Positions 11,834-22,499 of a DNA stretch of 64,000 nucleotides are shown here, piece by piece. A model generated the notes under the pieces. The model searched no databases, was not told the DNA's origin, and saw only the letters and a list, made by a program, of their open reading frames with translations. The position numbers and the translations under genes are program-made. Numbering within the stretch: the first letter of the stretch is position 1; each line of letters opens with the position of its first letter. Source of the stretch: Hyphomicrobiales bacterium (lineage in GTDB: Bacteria > Pseudomonadota > Alphaproteobacteria > Parvibaculales > Parvibaculaceae); contig WGND01000012.1 of assembly GCA_016124805.1 (NCBI GenBank), positions 1 to 64,000 of the forward strand, given 5' to 3'.

Positions 11834-14800
11834 TTGCCGCCCAACCAAGAATATGCCTCCTGCCGATCGGACCTTGCTTTGACTCTTCGCCTGACCTTGC
11901 CCGCCTTTCTGCCCCGGCTTTGCCTGGCTCTGGGCGCGAGCCTGATTGCGCTGCCACTCCTCCTCGCGGCGCCACATAAGGCCTTTGCGCTGGATGCCGT
12001 GGCGCTGGATGATCCCCGTGCGGTGGTGGACCTCACCCCCTATATCGAGACTTATGAGGAAGCCGGACAGAAGCTCTCCATTGCTGTGCCCGACAATGGT
12101 GCCGTGGATAGTGACGCCGATCAGGCCGCCACAGATGACGCGCCGCCGCCGGATGCATCCGGCGATGATGTGCATGCCGATGGCGGCGAGATCGAGGATA
12201 ACGGGTCGATCCTGCTCTCAGACGGCAATGCCCAGGCAAAGGGTGTCTGGCTGGCAGCCGCCTTGCGCAATCGCAGCAGCGACCCCGTGCAGCGCTATCT
12301 TGTTCTGGACAAGCGCGGCCATGGCTTTCTGAATATTTTCTGGCCGCACCCCTCCGAGGGGATCGACAGGGCCTATGCTGCCGGTGGCGACGATCCCGAG
12401 CCGCGCCCGGATGAAAGTCGGCAGGACTTTGCCGTTTTCAATCTTGATGTCGGACCGGAAACCAGCATCACGGTGGCGCTGCATTCTGAAAAACCGGCAC
12501 CCTCCGCACTCTATCTCTGGCAGGCAGGCGCCTGGCAGTCCTTCCATCAGCGTCTGGCGTTGGTGCAGGGCGCGCTGATTGGCGTGGTGGCCGCGCTCGG
12601 CGTCTATCTCGCCGCCCTTGCCGTGCTCACGCAGGCCCCTGCCGCCCGCGCCACCGCCATGATGCTTGGGGCAGGGCTTCTCGTATTGCTCGCCGAGTTT
12701 GGTTATCTGGGGTCGGCCTTTGGCGCGTCGGTCTATGCCAACGAGGTCATCCGCATATCCGCCATGGCGCTCTTTGCTGCGTCGGTTTTTGCGCTGGAGC
12801 GTTTCTTTCTCGATCTCCAGCACCATTTCGAGATGCCGGCGCGTCTTGCCCGCCTCATGTGCTTTGTGGTCTTCATCGCCATTCCGCTGGCTTTGTTCAT
12901 GCCGCCGCTGGGCGCCCTTTTTGTGCGGCTCTGCCTGCTGCTTGCGCTTCTGGGCGGCGCGCCACTGGTGGTTGCGGCGGCGCTGCGCGGTGTGCGGCCC
13001 GCCCAGCTTCTCATTCCCGGCGCGGTGCTTTTCGGCCTCACCGGTCTGATCGCGGCCCTTCATGCGGCAGGCTGGATGCCGGGCACCTTTGCCGGCACCA
13101 CGCTCACTGGCGGCTTCTTCACATCGGCGCTGGCGCTCTTCGCTTTCGCCGCGGCCTATCACGCGCAGGGCGGGCGTCGTCGCGCCAATATCGGCACATT
13201 GCGCAGCGAGCAGCGTCAGGCCTTTGCCCTCTCCGGTGCGCGTCAGGGCGTCTGGGACTGGGACATCCTCACCGACACGCTTTATGTCTCGCCCTCGGTC
13301 GAGGCCATGCTGGGGCTGGACCCCGGCACTTTCTCAGGCAATGAGGTGGCCTGGCGCGAGCATATGCATCCGGCTGATCGCGAAACCTATCGCAATGCGC
13401 TCAATGCCTATATTGATCGCGGCAATGTCGCCTTCACCCTTGAGTTTCGCATGCGCCACACCGATGGCGCCTTTCGCTGGCTCTCGCTGGCCGCGAGCTG
13501 CATTGCCACAACGCAGAGCTATGCGGAACGCTGCATCGGCACCATCACCGATATTTCGGGCCGCAAGCTCGCCGAAGATCGCCTGCTCCATGATGCCGTG
13601 CATGACAGCCTGACAAGCCTGCCCAACCGCCCGCTCTTTATGGACCGTCTGGAACGCGCCATCCATCGCACCGGGCTGATGGACCGTCCGCGCGCCGCGC
13701 TGCTGCTGATTGATCTGGACCGTTTCAAGACCGTCAATGACAGCCTCGGCTTCTCCGGGGGCGATGCCCTGCTGATCGCGCTTGCCAGGCGTCTGGAATC
13801 GCTGGTCACGCAGGAAGATACCGTCGCGCGTATCGATGGTGACAGCTTTGCCATTCTGCTGACAACGCGTACCAGCCGCGAAGACGCCATGGCTTTTGCC
13901 GAGCAGCTGACCGAGTTTCTGAGCCAGCCCATCATGCTCTCGGGCATGGAGGTTTTTCCGAGCTGTTCGGTGGGTGTGGCCATCTGCGAAGATGCGCATG
14001 AAAAGCCCGAGGAGCTTTTTACCGAAGCCGATATCGCGATGTATCGGGCCAAGAAGGATGGCAAGGCGCGCATCATCCTGTTTGAGCCCTCCATGCGCAG
14101 CGATGCCGACAGCCATCTCAGTGTTGAAACGGATTTGCGCCACGCGCTGGAGCGGCGTGAGCTGGAAGTCTATTACCAGCCCATCATGTCGCTGCATGAC
14201 GGCAGCGTGCGCGGCTTTGAGGCGCTCTTGCGCTGGAACCATCCCCAGCGTGGTCTGGTTGGACCGGATGAATTTATTCCGATTGCGGAGGAACTGGGCC
14301 TCATTGCCGAGATCGGCCATTTTGCGTTGAGAGCGGCGAGTGAAGAACTGGCGACATGGCAAAAGCTTTTCCCCCAGCAGGTTCCCCTCTTTACCAGCGT
14401 CAATGTGTCGAGCCGCCAGTTGCTCCGTCATGACCTGATTGATGACGTCAAGCGCGTGCTGCAGCGAATCGACATCATCCCCGGCACATTGAAAATTGAG
14501 GTCACCGAGTCCCTGATCATGGAGAACCCGGAATTTGCAGCCCAGGTTCTCAGCCGCATCAAGGCGCTGGGCGCGGGGCTGTCCATGGATGATTTTGGCA
14601 CAGGTTATTCGAGCCTCAGCTATCTCCAGCGGTTTCCCTTCGATACGCTCAAGGTGGATCGCTCCTTTGTCGCCCGCATGTCGGTCGACAGGGAAACGCC
14701 GCTTATTATCCGCTCCATCGTTTCGCTCGCCCACGACCTCAACATGGAGGTGGTGGCAGAAGGAACCGAAAACGAGCAACAAGCTATCGACCTGGCGGCC

Positions 14801-14893
14801 ATGGGGTGTGACTATGGTCAGGGCTATTATTTTGGCCAGCCCATGCGGTCGACACAGGCGCTCGATTTCATCGCCCATTACTGGCGTGAATAG
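11834..14893 (+). CDS. membrane PAS-GGDEF(degenerate)-EAL protein, predicted cyclic-di-GMP phosphodiesterase with 7TMR-DISM-like N-terminus
   Basis: Signal peptide, acidic periplasmic region, about 7 TM segments, PAS domain, GGDEF domain carrying DGDSF, and EAL domain with [40 protein letters not shown]. Start uncertain (TTG 11834 or 11879). Confidence 0.9.
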   Translation: MPPNQEYASCRSDLALTLRLTLPAFLPRLCLALGASLIALPLLLAAPHKAFALDAVALDDPRAVVDLTPYIETYEEAGQKLSIAVPDNGAVDSDADQAATDDAPPPDASGDDVHADGGEIEDNGSILLSDGNAQAKGVWLAAALRNRSSDPVQRYLVLDKRGHGFLNIFWPHPSEGIDRAYAAGGDDPEPRPDESRQDFAVFNLDVGPETSITVALHSEKPAPSALYLWQAGAWQSFHQRLALVQGALIGVVAALGVYLAALAVLTQAPAARATAMMLGAGLLVLLAEFGYLGSAFGASVYANEVIRISAMALFAASVFALERFFLDLQHHFEMPARLARLMCFVVFIAIPLALFMPPLGALFVRLCLLLALLGGAPLVVAAALRGVRPAQLLIPGAVLFGLTGLIAALHAAGWMPGTFAGTTLTGGFFTSALALFAFAAAYHAQGGRRRANIGTLRSEQRQAFALSGARQGVWDWDILTDTLYVSPSVEAMLGLDPGTFSGNEVAWREHMHPADRETYRNALNAYIDRGNVAFTLEFRMRHTDGAFRWLSLAASCIATTQSYAERCIGTITDISGRKLAEDRLLHDAVHDSLTSLPNRPLFMDRLERAIHRTGLMDRPRAALLLIDLDRFKTVNDSLGFSGGDALLIALARRLESLVTQEDTVARIDGDSFAILLTTRTSREDAMAFAEQLTEFLSQPIMLSGMEVFPSCSVGVAICEDAHEKPEELFTEADIAMYRAKKDGKARIILFEPSMRSDADSHLSVETDLRHALERRELEVYYQPIMSLHDGSVRGFEALLRWNHPQRGLVGPDEFIPIAEELGLIAEIGHFALRAASEELATWQKLFPQQVPLFTSVNVSSRQLLRHDLIDDVKRVLQRIDIIPGTLKIEVTESLIMENPEFAAQVLSRIKALGAGLSMDDFGTGYSSLSYLQRFPFDTLKVDRSFVARMSVDRETPLIIRSIVSLAHDLNMEVVAEGTENEQQAIDLAAMGCDYGQGYYFGQPMRSTQALDFIAHYWRE

Positions 14894-15092
14894 TTACAAC
14901 GGATAAGCGGGCGCGTGGCGCGTCGGGGAACAATCCATTGCTGAAAATGGGGTCCCGTCAGGGGGTAATATTTTTGGTGCACCGGAAAAACTGCGGGAAC
15001 TGAGTAGCAGCGAAACAATTCTCTCTGTCCTCGATTACTGGCTCTCGCTGAGAGCCGAGCGTCCCTATCCTTCACGCGCTGACTTCAATCCC

Positions 15093-15440
15093 ATGAAGCT
15101 GCCAAAAGTGCTGTCATGCATCTTTCTGGTGGATGCCCTGGCCGATGGAACGTTCCGCTATCGCGTGGTGGGAACTGCCGTTGAGGAATTCTATCAGGTC
15201 GGCAGTTTTGCAGGCCATACGCCTGAGGAAAAATTCGGGGACACAGCCGAAAGGGCTCTTATTCCCTATCGCCATGTCCGTGACACCGGTGAAGCCTTTC
15301 TGCGCGGCGCCAATCTCTCATGGGTTCATGATGACCGGCGCTATGTCGCCTATGAAGTCATGCTGCTGCCCCTGAGTGACGATGGCAAGGCCGTCAACAT
15401 GCTGCTGGGCGTACATGACTTTGTGAAGGATCCGGCCTAG
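15093..15440 (+). CDS. PAS-domain (PAS_5-like) protein; true N-terminus probably upstream
   Basis: [15 protein letters not shown]-type PAS_5 fold; frame is open from 14907 and encodes LDYWLSLRAERPYPSRADFNP before the first ATG, but has no ATG/GTG/TTG there. Confidence 0.7.
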   Translation: MKLPKVLSCIFLVDALADGTFRYRVVGTAVEEFYQVGSFAGHTPEEKFGDTAERALIPYRHVRDTGEAFLRGANLSWVHDDRRYVAYEVMLLPLSDDGKAVNMLLGVHDFVKDPA

Positions 15441-16048
15441 GCGTGCCCGGCCTCGCCTGACAGCAGCGAAATCGAGACCCCGAGTTTGTTGAGCGCGGCG
15501 GTATATTTTGCTTCCAGATTATCGCCAAACAGGAGTTCGGGATCAGGATCGCAATGCAGCCAGCCATTGGCCTGTATCTCGCCCTCAAGCTGGCCCGGTG
15601 CCCATCCGGCATAGCCAAGCGCCAGGAGCGCGCGCTTCGGCCCGCAGCCCGTCGCAATCGCGCGCAATATATCGACCGTCGCCGTCAGGCCGACATCGGC
15701 ATCGACTGGCAGTGTGGAATCCTCAGAGAAATAATCAGGCGTATGCAGTACGAAACCGCGCCCGCCCTCCACTGGCCCGCCGCTGAGCACGGGGCAGGAT
15801 GAAAAATCGATCAGCTCTTTTTCATGCGGTGCCACGATGGAAAGCTGTTCCAGCAGATCGGGCAGGGTGACATCAGGCGCCTGCCTGTTGACGACAATCC
15901 CCATCGCCCCTTCCGCATTATGCACGCAGACATAGATCAGGGTGCGGGCAAAGCGGTCATCGCCCATGCTCGGCATGGCAATCAGCATCTTGCCTTCAAG
16001 ATAACCGTCTGACTTGGATTCATTCTGTTCGCGGGATGCATTAAGCAT
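15437..16048 (-). CDS. YqgE/AlgH family protein
   Basis: [41 protein letters not shown]...[16 protein letters not shown]...[25 protein letters not shown]. Confidence 0.94.
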   Translation of the reverse strand: MLNASREQNESKSDGYLEGKMLIAMPSMGDDRFARTLIYVCVHNAEGAMGIVVNRQAPDVTLPDLLEQLSIVAPHEKELIDFSSCPVLSGGPVEGGRGFVLHTPDYFSEDSTLPVDADVGLTATVDILRAIATGCGPKRALLALGYAGWAPGQLEGEIQANGWLHCDPDPELLFGDNLEAKYTAALNKLGVSISLLSGEAGHA

Positions 16049-16193
16049 GACAGGCAACCTTTCTGGCCGCGTCGCGCTGTGTGTTCCAGCAGCGCGGGGG
16101 CGGCATTCGAACAAGCATGATTCATTGTCGCGCTGTTGGGCGCTCATGTCACGCATTTGTGTAAGCGCAGCCCCTGCCCAAGACGGGAGAAAC

Positions 16194-17033
16194 ATGTTTT
16201 CATGCGGCATGAAACAAATTATGCCCCGCATTCTTGCGCTTCTCTGCAGCATGGCCCTGCCGCTTGCTGCGACGGCGCAGGCGGCTGCCATTTGGGCAGG
16301 GCGCGACGAAGGGCAGGTGCGTCTGATCGCGGGCGACTCAAAAGCCGAAACAGGCGATCGCCTTGTGGGCGTGGAGATGCAGCTTCAGGCAGGCTGGCAT
16401 ACCTATTGGCGTGTGCCGGGCGACTCCGGCATTGCGCCCCGGTTTGACTGGTCGGCTTCGGACAATGTGGCCGCCATCGACATGAAATGGCCAACGCCCG
16501 AGCGCTTCGAAGCGCCGGACGACAATACCTATGGCTATGCGCATCACGTTATCTGGCCCTTGCGCGTCACCCCGCTTGATCCGGCAAAGCCGGTGGAGCT
16601 GCGTCTCACCATGTTTTACGGCATCTGTTCGGATATCTGTGTGCCGGCAGAGGCTGCCCTCGTCCTTGTCTTGAGCCCCGGCGGGAAAGCTGACCCTGCG
16701 GCGGAGGAACTGCTTGCAGGCGCACTGTCCCGCCTGCCGAAGGAGCTTACGCCACATGATGCGGGCAATGGCCTGCATGTCTGGTGGGCGGTCGGTGATC
16801 CCTCGCTTCTCATGATCGAGAAGGGGGGCCATGAGGCAGGCACCATGCAGCTCACTCTGCAAACACCCGATCAGGTACAGGCGGGCTATGTCGATGGCAG
16901 CGAGGAAGAGGGCCGACATGTTTTCATCGTGCCCCTTGAGGCTGTAACCAAAGACGCCTTTGACGGGGCGCCCATCGCGATGACCTTCACCACCGCCAGC
17001 AAAAGCGAAGATGTGAGCATCACATTGCCATGA
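16194..17033 (+). CDS. exported DsbD N-terminal-domain-like protein
   Basis: Signal peptide, then [20 protein letters not shown]...[15 protein letters not shown], typical of protein-disulfide reductase DsbD N-domain proteins. Confidence 0.8.
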   Translation: MFSCGMKQIMPRILALLCSMALPLAATAQAAAIWAGRDEGQVRLIAGDSKAETGDRLVGVEMQLQAGWHTYWRVPGDSGIAPRFDWSASDNVAAIDMKWPTPERFEAPDDNTYGYAHHVIWPLRVTPLDPAKPVELRLTMFYGICSDICVPAEAALVLVLSPGGKADPAAEELLAGALSRLPKELTPHDAGNGLHVWWAVGDPSLLMIEKGGHEAGTMQLTLQTPDQVQAGYVDGSEEEGRHVFIVPLEAVTKDAFDGAPIAMTFTTASKSEDVSITLP

Positions 17034-17142
17034 AAAGATTAGGGTTTTTGACGCCGCATCCGGGGTGGCGGCGTCATGCTTTTGGGTCTTTAATGCCCGG
17101 GAACAAATAACAGACACCCCCTGACAAAACCGGAGGCCGCTT

Positions 17143-17628
17143 ATGACCATCAAGGTCGGAGAAAAAATTCCAGACGCCGTTCTCATGAAACTCACTGACA
17201 AGGGGCCTGAGCCGATCAAGACGGCTGACTTCTTCAAGGGTCGCAAGATTGCCGTTTTCGCGCTGCCCGGCGCCTTCACGCCGACATGCTCCAATCAGCA
17301 TCTGCCCGGCTTCATCCAGAAGGCGGACGAGTTCAAGGGCAAGGGTGTTGACGAGATCGTTTGCCTGTCGGTCAATGACGCTTTCGTCATGGGCGCCTGG
17401 GGCAAGCAGCAGGGTGCTGAGGGCAAGGTCACCATGCTCGGCGATGGCAATGGCGACTTCACCAAAAAGCTCGGCCTTGATTTTGACGGGTCGGGCTTTG
17501 GCATGGGCACGCGCAGCCTGCGCTATTCCATGCTGGTCGATGACGGCGTGGTGAAAAGCCTTAACCAGGAACCCAATCCGGGCGAGGCCAAAGTGTCTGG
17601 TGCGGAAAACCTTCTGGCCCAGCTTTAA
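17143..17628 (+). CDS. peroxiredoxin (Prx5-type)
   Basis: VFALPGAFTPTCSNQHLPGF peroxidatic Cys motif, NDAFVMGAWGK. Confidence 0.95.
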   Translation: MTIKVGEKIPDAVLMKLTDKGPEPIKTADFFKGRKIAVFALPGAFTPTCSNQHLPGFIQKADEFKGKGVDEIVCLSVNDAFVMGAWGKQQGAEGKVTMLGDGNGDFTKKLGLDFDGSGFGMGTRSLRYSMLVDDGVVKSLNQEPNPGEAKVSGAENLLAQL

Positions 17629-17629
17629 G

Positions 17630-17668
17630 CGAAGTGTCACCCCGGATTTGTTCCGGGGTCCATCTTCG
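17630..17668. terminator. hairpin between convergent prx and rnhA; possible bidirectional terminator
   Basis: CGAAG-TGTCA-CCCCGGA-TTTGT-TCCGGGG-TCCAT-CTTCG: two perfect stems separated by a symmetric internal loop. Confidence 0.55.
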
Positions 17669-17676
17669 TTGCAGCG

Positions 17677-18126
17677 CTACTTGCTGGCCTGATAGGGTGC
17701 CATGCCCTGTCGGGCCAGCGCGTCCGCGCGTTCATTTTCCGGATGGCCGGAATGGCCCTTGACCCAGTGGAAACTCACCTCATGGGTTTCAAGGGCAAGC
17801 TCCAGCCGCTGCCAGAGATCGGCATTCTTCACCGGTTTCTTGTCTGCCGTGCGCCAGCCATTGAGCTTCCAGTTGTGAATCCATTTGGTGATGCCGTCGC
17901 GCAGATAGACACTATCCGTATGCAGACGGATCGGCAGCTTCTTTTTCATGGTCTCCAGCGCCTGAATGGCCGCCATCAACTCCATGCGGTTATTGGTGGT
18001 CAGTTCTTCACCGCCACAAATTTCCTTTTCATGATCGCCATAAAGCATCAGGGCGCCCCAGCCGCCGGGCCCCGGATTGCCCGAGCAGGCGCCATCGGTA
18101 TAGATCTCAACCGTGTCAGAACTCAT
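17677..18126 (-). CDS. rnhA: ribonuclease HI
   Basis: [24 protein letters not shown]...[10 protein letters not shown]...[18 protein letters not shown]. Confidence 0.98.
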   Translation of the reverse strand: MSSDTVEIYTDGACSGNPGPGGWGALMLYGDHEKEICGGEELTTNNRMELMAAIQALETMKKKLPIRLHTDSVYLRDGITKWIHNWKLNGWRTADKKPVKNADLWQRLELALETHEVSFHWVKGHSGHPENERADALARQGMAPYQASK

Positions 18127-19088
18127 GGATCAAGACCATATTCGGTGGGGGAGTGGACGCCGCGATGGAACCGCAGGCAGCGCAGATATTCGAGCGGGTT
18201 CTTGGGCTTCACCAGCGCGCCTTTGGGCGTGTTGAGCCAGTCATAAAGCCGCGTCAGCAAAAACCGCATGGCGCTGCCGCGCGCCAGCAGGGGCAGGGCT
18301 GCGAATTCTGCCGGGCTCAGGGGGCGCTTGGCGCTATAGGCCTGCAACAGCGCGCGCGCCTTTGTCGTGTTGAACGAGCCGTCGGCCTCAAAGCACCAGG
18401 CATTGAGGCAAATGCCGAGGTCATAGGCAAAGGCATCATTGCAGGCGAAATAAAAATCAATCAGGCCTGACAGCTTGTCGCCAATGAAGAACACATTGTC
18501 GGGAAAAAGATCGGCATGAATGACGCCACTCGGCAGGTGGTCCGGCCATTCGGCTTCCAGCGTATCAAGCTCGCGGGCAAGTTCATCGCGCAGGCCGCGC
18601 GCCACCTCATCGGCATGGGCGGCACTGGCCTCAAACAGCGGTCGCCAACCATGCACATCAAGCGCATTGGGCCGCCTGATGGCAAAGTCCGCCCCCGCCA
18701 GATGCAGCGCGGCAAGCCCCCGGCCCACTTCGCCGCAATGAAGTGTCGTCGGGCGGCGGACTGAAACCCCTTCCAGAAAACTGATGATCGCGGCAGGTCG
18801 GCCCGCGAGTTCGCCAAGCGCTACGCCCTTGCGATTATGGATCGGTGTCGGACAGGCAAGGCCCTTCTCGGCCAGATGATCCATCAGCCCCAGAAAAAAG
18901 GGCAGGTCGCCTGCATCCACCCGCTTTTCATAAAGCGTCAGAATGAAACTCGCCTGATCGGTGCGCAGCAGATAGTTGGAATTTTCCACGCCCTCGGCAA
19001 TGCCCTTGAGCGAGCGCAATTCGCCAATGTCATATTCCGCCAGAAAGGCTTCAAGCTGGGCATCATCAACTTCCGTATAGACCGCCAT
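18123..19088 (-). CDS. thrB: homoserine kinase
   Basis: [41 protein letters not shown]...[14 protein letters not shown]. Confidence 0.96.
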   Translation of the reverse strand: MAVYTEVDDAQLEAFLAEYDIGELRSLKGIAEGVENSNYLLRTDQASFILTLYEKRVDAGDLPFFLGLMDHLAEKGLACPTPIHNRKGVALGELAGRPAAIISFLEGVSVRRPTTLHCGEVGRGLAALHLAGADFAIRRPNALDVHGWRPLFEASAAHADEVARGLRDELARELDTLEAEWPDHLPSGVIHADLFPDNVFFIGDKLSGLIDFYFACNDAFAYDLGICLNAWCFEADGSFNTTKARALLQAYSAKRPLSPAEFAALPLLARGSAMRFLLTRLYDWLNTPKGALVKPKNPLEYLRCLRFHRGVHSPTEYGLDP

Positions 19089-20062
19089 CAGCGCGCCTCG
19101 TCCATCAGGGCGCGCGGCAGCTTGAACTGAACGGACTCAGCACTCACCATCACTTCTTCCACGCTTACCTCGAAGCGTTCACGCAGCGCTGCGATGACTT
19201 CATCGATCAGCACATCGGGTGCGCTTGCCCCGGCGGTCAACCCGAGCGTCGCCGGTGTGCCCAGCGCTTCCCAGTCAATATCGGCGGCGCGCTGCACCAG
19301 CGCGGCATAGCGGCAGCCCGCGCGTTCGGCTACTTCCACCAGCCGCATCGAGTTGGACGAGTTGGGTGCGCCGATCACCAGCACGGCATCGGCGCGCGGC
19401 GCAATCGCCTTCACCGCATCCTGCCGGTTGGTCGTTGCATAGCAGATGTCTTCCTTGCGGGGCGCGCTGATATCGGGAAAGCGCGCGCGCAACACACCCA
19501 CGATTTCAGCCGTGTCATCCACAGACAGCGTTGTCTGCGTGATGAAGGAAATTTTCTTGTCGTCGCGCGGGGTAAAGGCGCGGGCATCTTCGACCGTTTC
19601 GATCAGCGTCACCGCGCCCTCGGGCAGCTGGCCCATCGTGCCGATCACTTCCGGATGGCCATCATGCCCGATCAGAATGATTTCGCGTCCCTGCGCATGC
19701 AGCCGCTCGGCTTCCACATGCACCTTGGAGACGAGCGGGCAGGTCGCATCCAGATAGAAGAGCTTGCGGGACTGGGCCGCCGCCGGGACAGATTTGGGCA
19801 CGCCATGGGCTGAAAAGATCACCGGCGCATCGGCGGGCACCTCGTCGAGCTCTTCGACGAAAATGGCCCCCTTGGCCTCAAGCCCTTCGACCACATAGCG
19901 ATTATGAACAATCTCGTGGCGCACATAGACCGGCGCGCCATATTTCGCCAGCGCCAGCTCCACAATCTGGATCGCACGGTCCACCCCGGCGCAAAAGCCG
20001 CGTGGGCTCGCCAGAAGCAGTGTCAGCTTGGGGTGGGCATCGGTCATTTGCTGTTCAATCAT
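19088..20062 (-). CDS. ispH: 4-hydroxy-3-methylbut-2-enyl diphosphate reductase
   Basis: [22 protein letters not shown]...[26 protein letters not shown]...[11 protein letters not shown]; start trimmed to [12 protein letters not shown]. Confidence 0.97.
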   Translation of the reverse strand: MIEQQMTDAHPKLTLLLASPRGFCAGVDRAIQIVELALAKYGAPVYVRHEIVHNRYVVEGLEAKGAIFVEELDEVPADAPVIFSAHGVPKSVPAAAQSRKLFYLDATCPLVSKVHVEAERLHAQGREIILIGHDGHPEVIGTMGQLPEGAVTLIETVEDARAFTPRDDKKISFITQTTLSVDDTAEIVGVLRARFPDISAPRKEDICYATTNRQDAVKAIAPRADAVLVIGAPNSSNSMRLVEVAERAGCRYAALVQRAADIDWEALGTPATLGLTAGASAPDVLIDEVIAALRERFEVSVEEVMVSAESVQFKLPRALMDEAR

Positions 20063-20279
20063 GCTCTTGTCGGCGCTCGCGCGCTTGTCGCAGCCGGAAC
20101 ACTCCGTTAGAGTTTGCGCGCTGCCGGGACCCCCGTCATGACCTTGCTTAAACATATGATTTGCAAGGTTTTCGTGACGGTCCTTGGCCGTATATAGAGG
20201 GGCCCTGTCCGCGAATGTCAAGAAAGCCAGCCACTCAGGTCATGGCGCCAATTTGCAGACTTTATCCGGAACGAGTGAC

Positions 20280-20906
20280 ATGACAATTCAGCTTCGCACA
20301 GCCACATCCCTGATGGCCCGCCGCAACCGCTTTGCCATGGCAGGCATGCTGATGTCGGCCCTGGCGCTCACCGGCTGCACCTCCGAACAGGCCTTCAGCG
20401 CCATCGGCCTGGGTGGCAGCACCACGGAAGAGGGCGGCACGGCAGATCGCCCCTGTCCGACTGTCGGTGTTCTGGCTGAAACGGATCACATCACGGTGTT
20501 TAACGGTCGCGGCAATGACCTGACCGATGTGGTGCTGCGCGCCGAGACCGGCAAGGCTGTGACCCAGTGCACCTATAATCTCACCGATTCGACGATTTCC
20601 TTTGATATCGCCTTTGATGGCCTGGCCGAGCTTGGGCCTGCCGCCACTTCGCGCACCCAGACGGTCACGACCTATGTCGCCGTCATGCGCCGTTTCGGCA
20701 AGAAGGTGAAAAAGCAGCTTTATGAAGTGCCGCTGGTTTTTGACGGCAATACCCGTCGTATCCAGTTCCTCAAAACGGTCGATGGCACCGTGGTGCCCTA
20801 TGGCGGTGATGCCGATGGCCGCATTTACGAGATTCTCGTTGGATTCCAGCTCACACCCGAGCAGCTGGCCTATAATCGCCGTGTGCCCCGCGTCCCGATC
20901 CGCTGA
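20280..20906 (+). CDS. conserved hypothetical lipoprotein
   Basis: Start MTIQLRTAT..., signal peptide ending in lipobox LTGC; divergent from ispH. Confidence 0.7.
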   Translation: MTIQLRTATSLMARRNRFAMAGMLMSALALTGCTSEQAFSAIGLGGSTTEEGGTADRPCPTVGVLAETDHITVFNGRGNDLTDVVLRAETGKAVTQCTYNLTDSTISFDIAFDGLAELGPAATSRTQTVTTYVAVMRRFGKKVKKQLYEVPLVFDGNTRRIQFLKTVDGTVVPYGGDADGRIYEILVGFQLTPEQLAYNRRVPRVPIR

Positions 20907-21030
20907 GGCGGGCCTGAATCTTTTATATTTGAACTGAATCCAGTGGATAACTCGGCCCGCGCGCTGAGTCCGCGCGTCGCGGCGTTGACTCTGCTGCGCC
21001 GCCACATATTATCAGTCGACATACAGATGA

Positions 21031-21236
21031 TCCCTGCGGGAGAGTCTGTGGCAGGGTCACCTGCGCACAGCGCCGAAGGAGCAACCGCCCCGGAAACTCT
21101 CAGGCAACCGGACCGCAGGGGGATGAATCTCTGGAAAGCAGTCAGATCTTCGGGTCTGCCTCACCGACGGGCGTAAGTGGACGGGCCTCTGGCTCCACCC
21201 CATGAAATCTCTCAGGTTCCGCGACAGAGGGGGCAC
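21031..21236 (+). ncRNA. tandem glycine riboswitch upstream of gcvT
   Basis: Aptamer 1 (about 21031-21120): GCGGGAGAGTC...GCGCCGAAGGAGCAACCGCCCCGGAAACTCTCAGGCAACCGGACCGCAGG; aptamer 2 (about 21126-21235): ATCTCTGGAAAGC...CACCGACGGG...GAAATCTCTCAGGTTCCGCGACAGAGGGGG. Confidence 0.92.
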
Positions 21237-21317
21237 TATCGATCGGTCGTTTCGACCATGGATAGTGGATTCCCACGAGTCGCGTGCCGTTCGCAAGTTG
21301 AACGCGCAGGAAACCTG

Positions 21318-22466
21318 ATGACGCAAGCCGCTGCCCATGACGATCTGAAAATCACCCCGCTTCATGCCCTGCATATCGAGCTCGGCGCGAAAATGGTGCC
21401 CTTCGCCGGCTATGACATGCCGGTGCAATATCCCATGGGCGTGCTCAACGAGCATCTGCACACGCGCGCCAAGGCCGGCCTTTTCGATGTCTCCCATATG
21501 GGGCAGGCCTGGATTGAAGGCCCGGATTTTGAAACCGTCGCCGGGGCGATGGAGGCCCTTGTGCCCGGTGACCTGCTGGCGCTTGCCCCCGGTGCGATCC
21601 GCTACACACAGCTCACCAATAATGGCGGCGGTATTCTCGATGACCTCATGATCACGCGCCCAGCCGAGGCTGACCGCGCCAACAGCCTGTTCATCATCGT
21701 CAATGCGGCCTGCAAGGACGAGGATTTCAAACATATCGCCGCCAACATGCCGACAGGCGTTGCACTGAAACCCATCACGGATCGTGCCTTGATCGCGCTT
21801 CAGGGCCCAACTGCCGCCGATGTTTTCGCAGGCTTTGCGCCTGAGGCAGTCGAGATGAACTTCATGACGGCCCGCGCCATGAATGTGGCCGGCATACCCT
21901 GTCTCGTCAGCCGCTCGGGCTATACCGGCGAAGATGGTTACGAGATTTCGGTGCCGGAAAAAGACGCCGTCGCGCTGACGCAAAAACTTCTCGCCCATGC
22001 AGATGTTGCGCCCATCGGTCTTGGCGCGCGGGACTCGCTGCGTCTTGAGGCCGGTCTCTGCCTTTACGGGCATGACATCAATCATCAGACATCGCCTGTC
22101 GAGGCCGCACTCCTCTGGTCGATCTCCAAGCGCCGCCGCGCCGAAGGCGGCTTTCCCGGCGCGGCTATCGTGCAGAAGCAGATTGCCGAGGGCGTGACCC
22201 GCAAGCGCGTCGGCATTCTGCCCGAGGGCAAGGCACCTGCGCGCGAAGGCACAGGCATTGCCGATGAGCAGGGCAATGTGCTCGGCATCATCACCAGTGG
22301 CGGCTATGGCCCCACCGTGGGTGGTCCCATCGCCATGGGCTATATCGACATTGCCCACGCCAAGCCGGGCACAAAGATTTTTCTCGCCGTGCGCGGCAAG
22401 GATCGCCCCGCGCAGGTCGTCACCATGCCATTCATCGAGAAACGTTTTCACCGGACCAAACCGTAA
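21318..22466 (+). CDS. gcvT: glycine cleavage system T protein (aminomethyltransferase)
   Basis: LHALHIELGAKMVPFAGYDMPVQY...GLFDVSHMGQ...SRSGYTGEDGYEI; start set after the riboswitch. Confidence 0.97.
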   Translation: MTQAAAHDDLKITPLHALHIELGAKMVPFAGYDMPVQYPMGVLNEHLHTRAKAGLFDVSHMGQAWIEGPDFETVAGAMEALVPGDLLALAPGAIRYTQLTNNGGGILDDLMITRPAEADRANSLFIIVNAACKDEDFKHIAANMPTGVALKPITDRALIALQGPTAADVFAGFAPEAVEMNFMTARAMNVAGIPCLVSRSGYTGEDGYEISVPEKDAVALTQKLLAHADVAPIGLGARDSLRLEAGLCLYGHDINHQTSPVEAALLWSISKRRRAEGGFPGAAIVQKQIAEGVTRKRVGILPEGKAPAREGTGIADEQGNVLGIITSGGYGPTVGGPIAMGYIDIAHAKPGTKIFLAVRGKDRPAQVVTMPFIEKRFHRTKP

Positions 22467-22499
22467 CAGGGTCGGCATCAGCATCATCAGGGGAACCAC

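Noticed and set aside
13334-14878. 514 aa minus-strand ORF
   Set aside because: Antisense to the GGDEF-EAL coding region, which has strong domain evidence.
21177-21317. N-terminal extension of the gcvT ORF in the track
   Set aside because: Covers the second riboswitch aptamer; the true start is the ATG at 21318.
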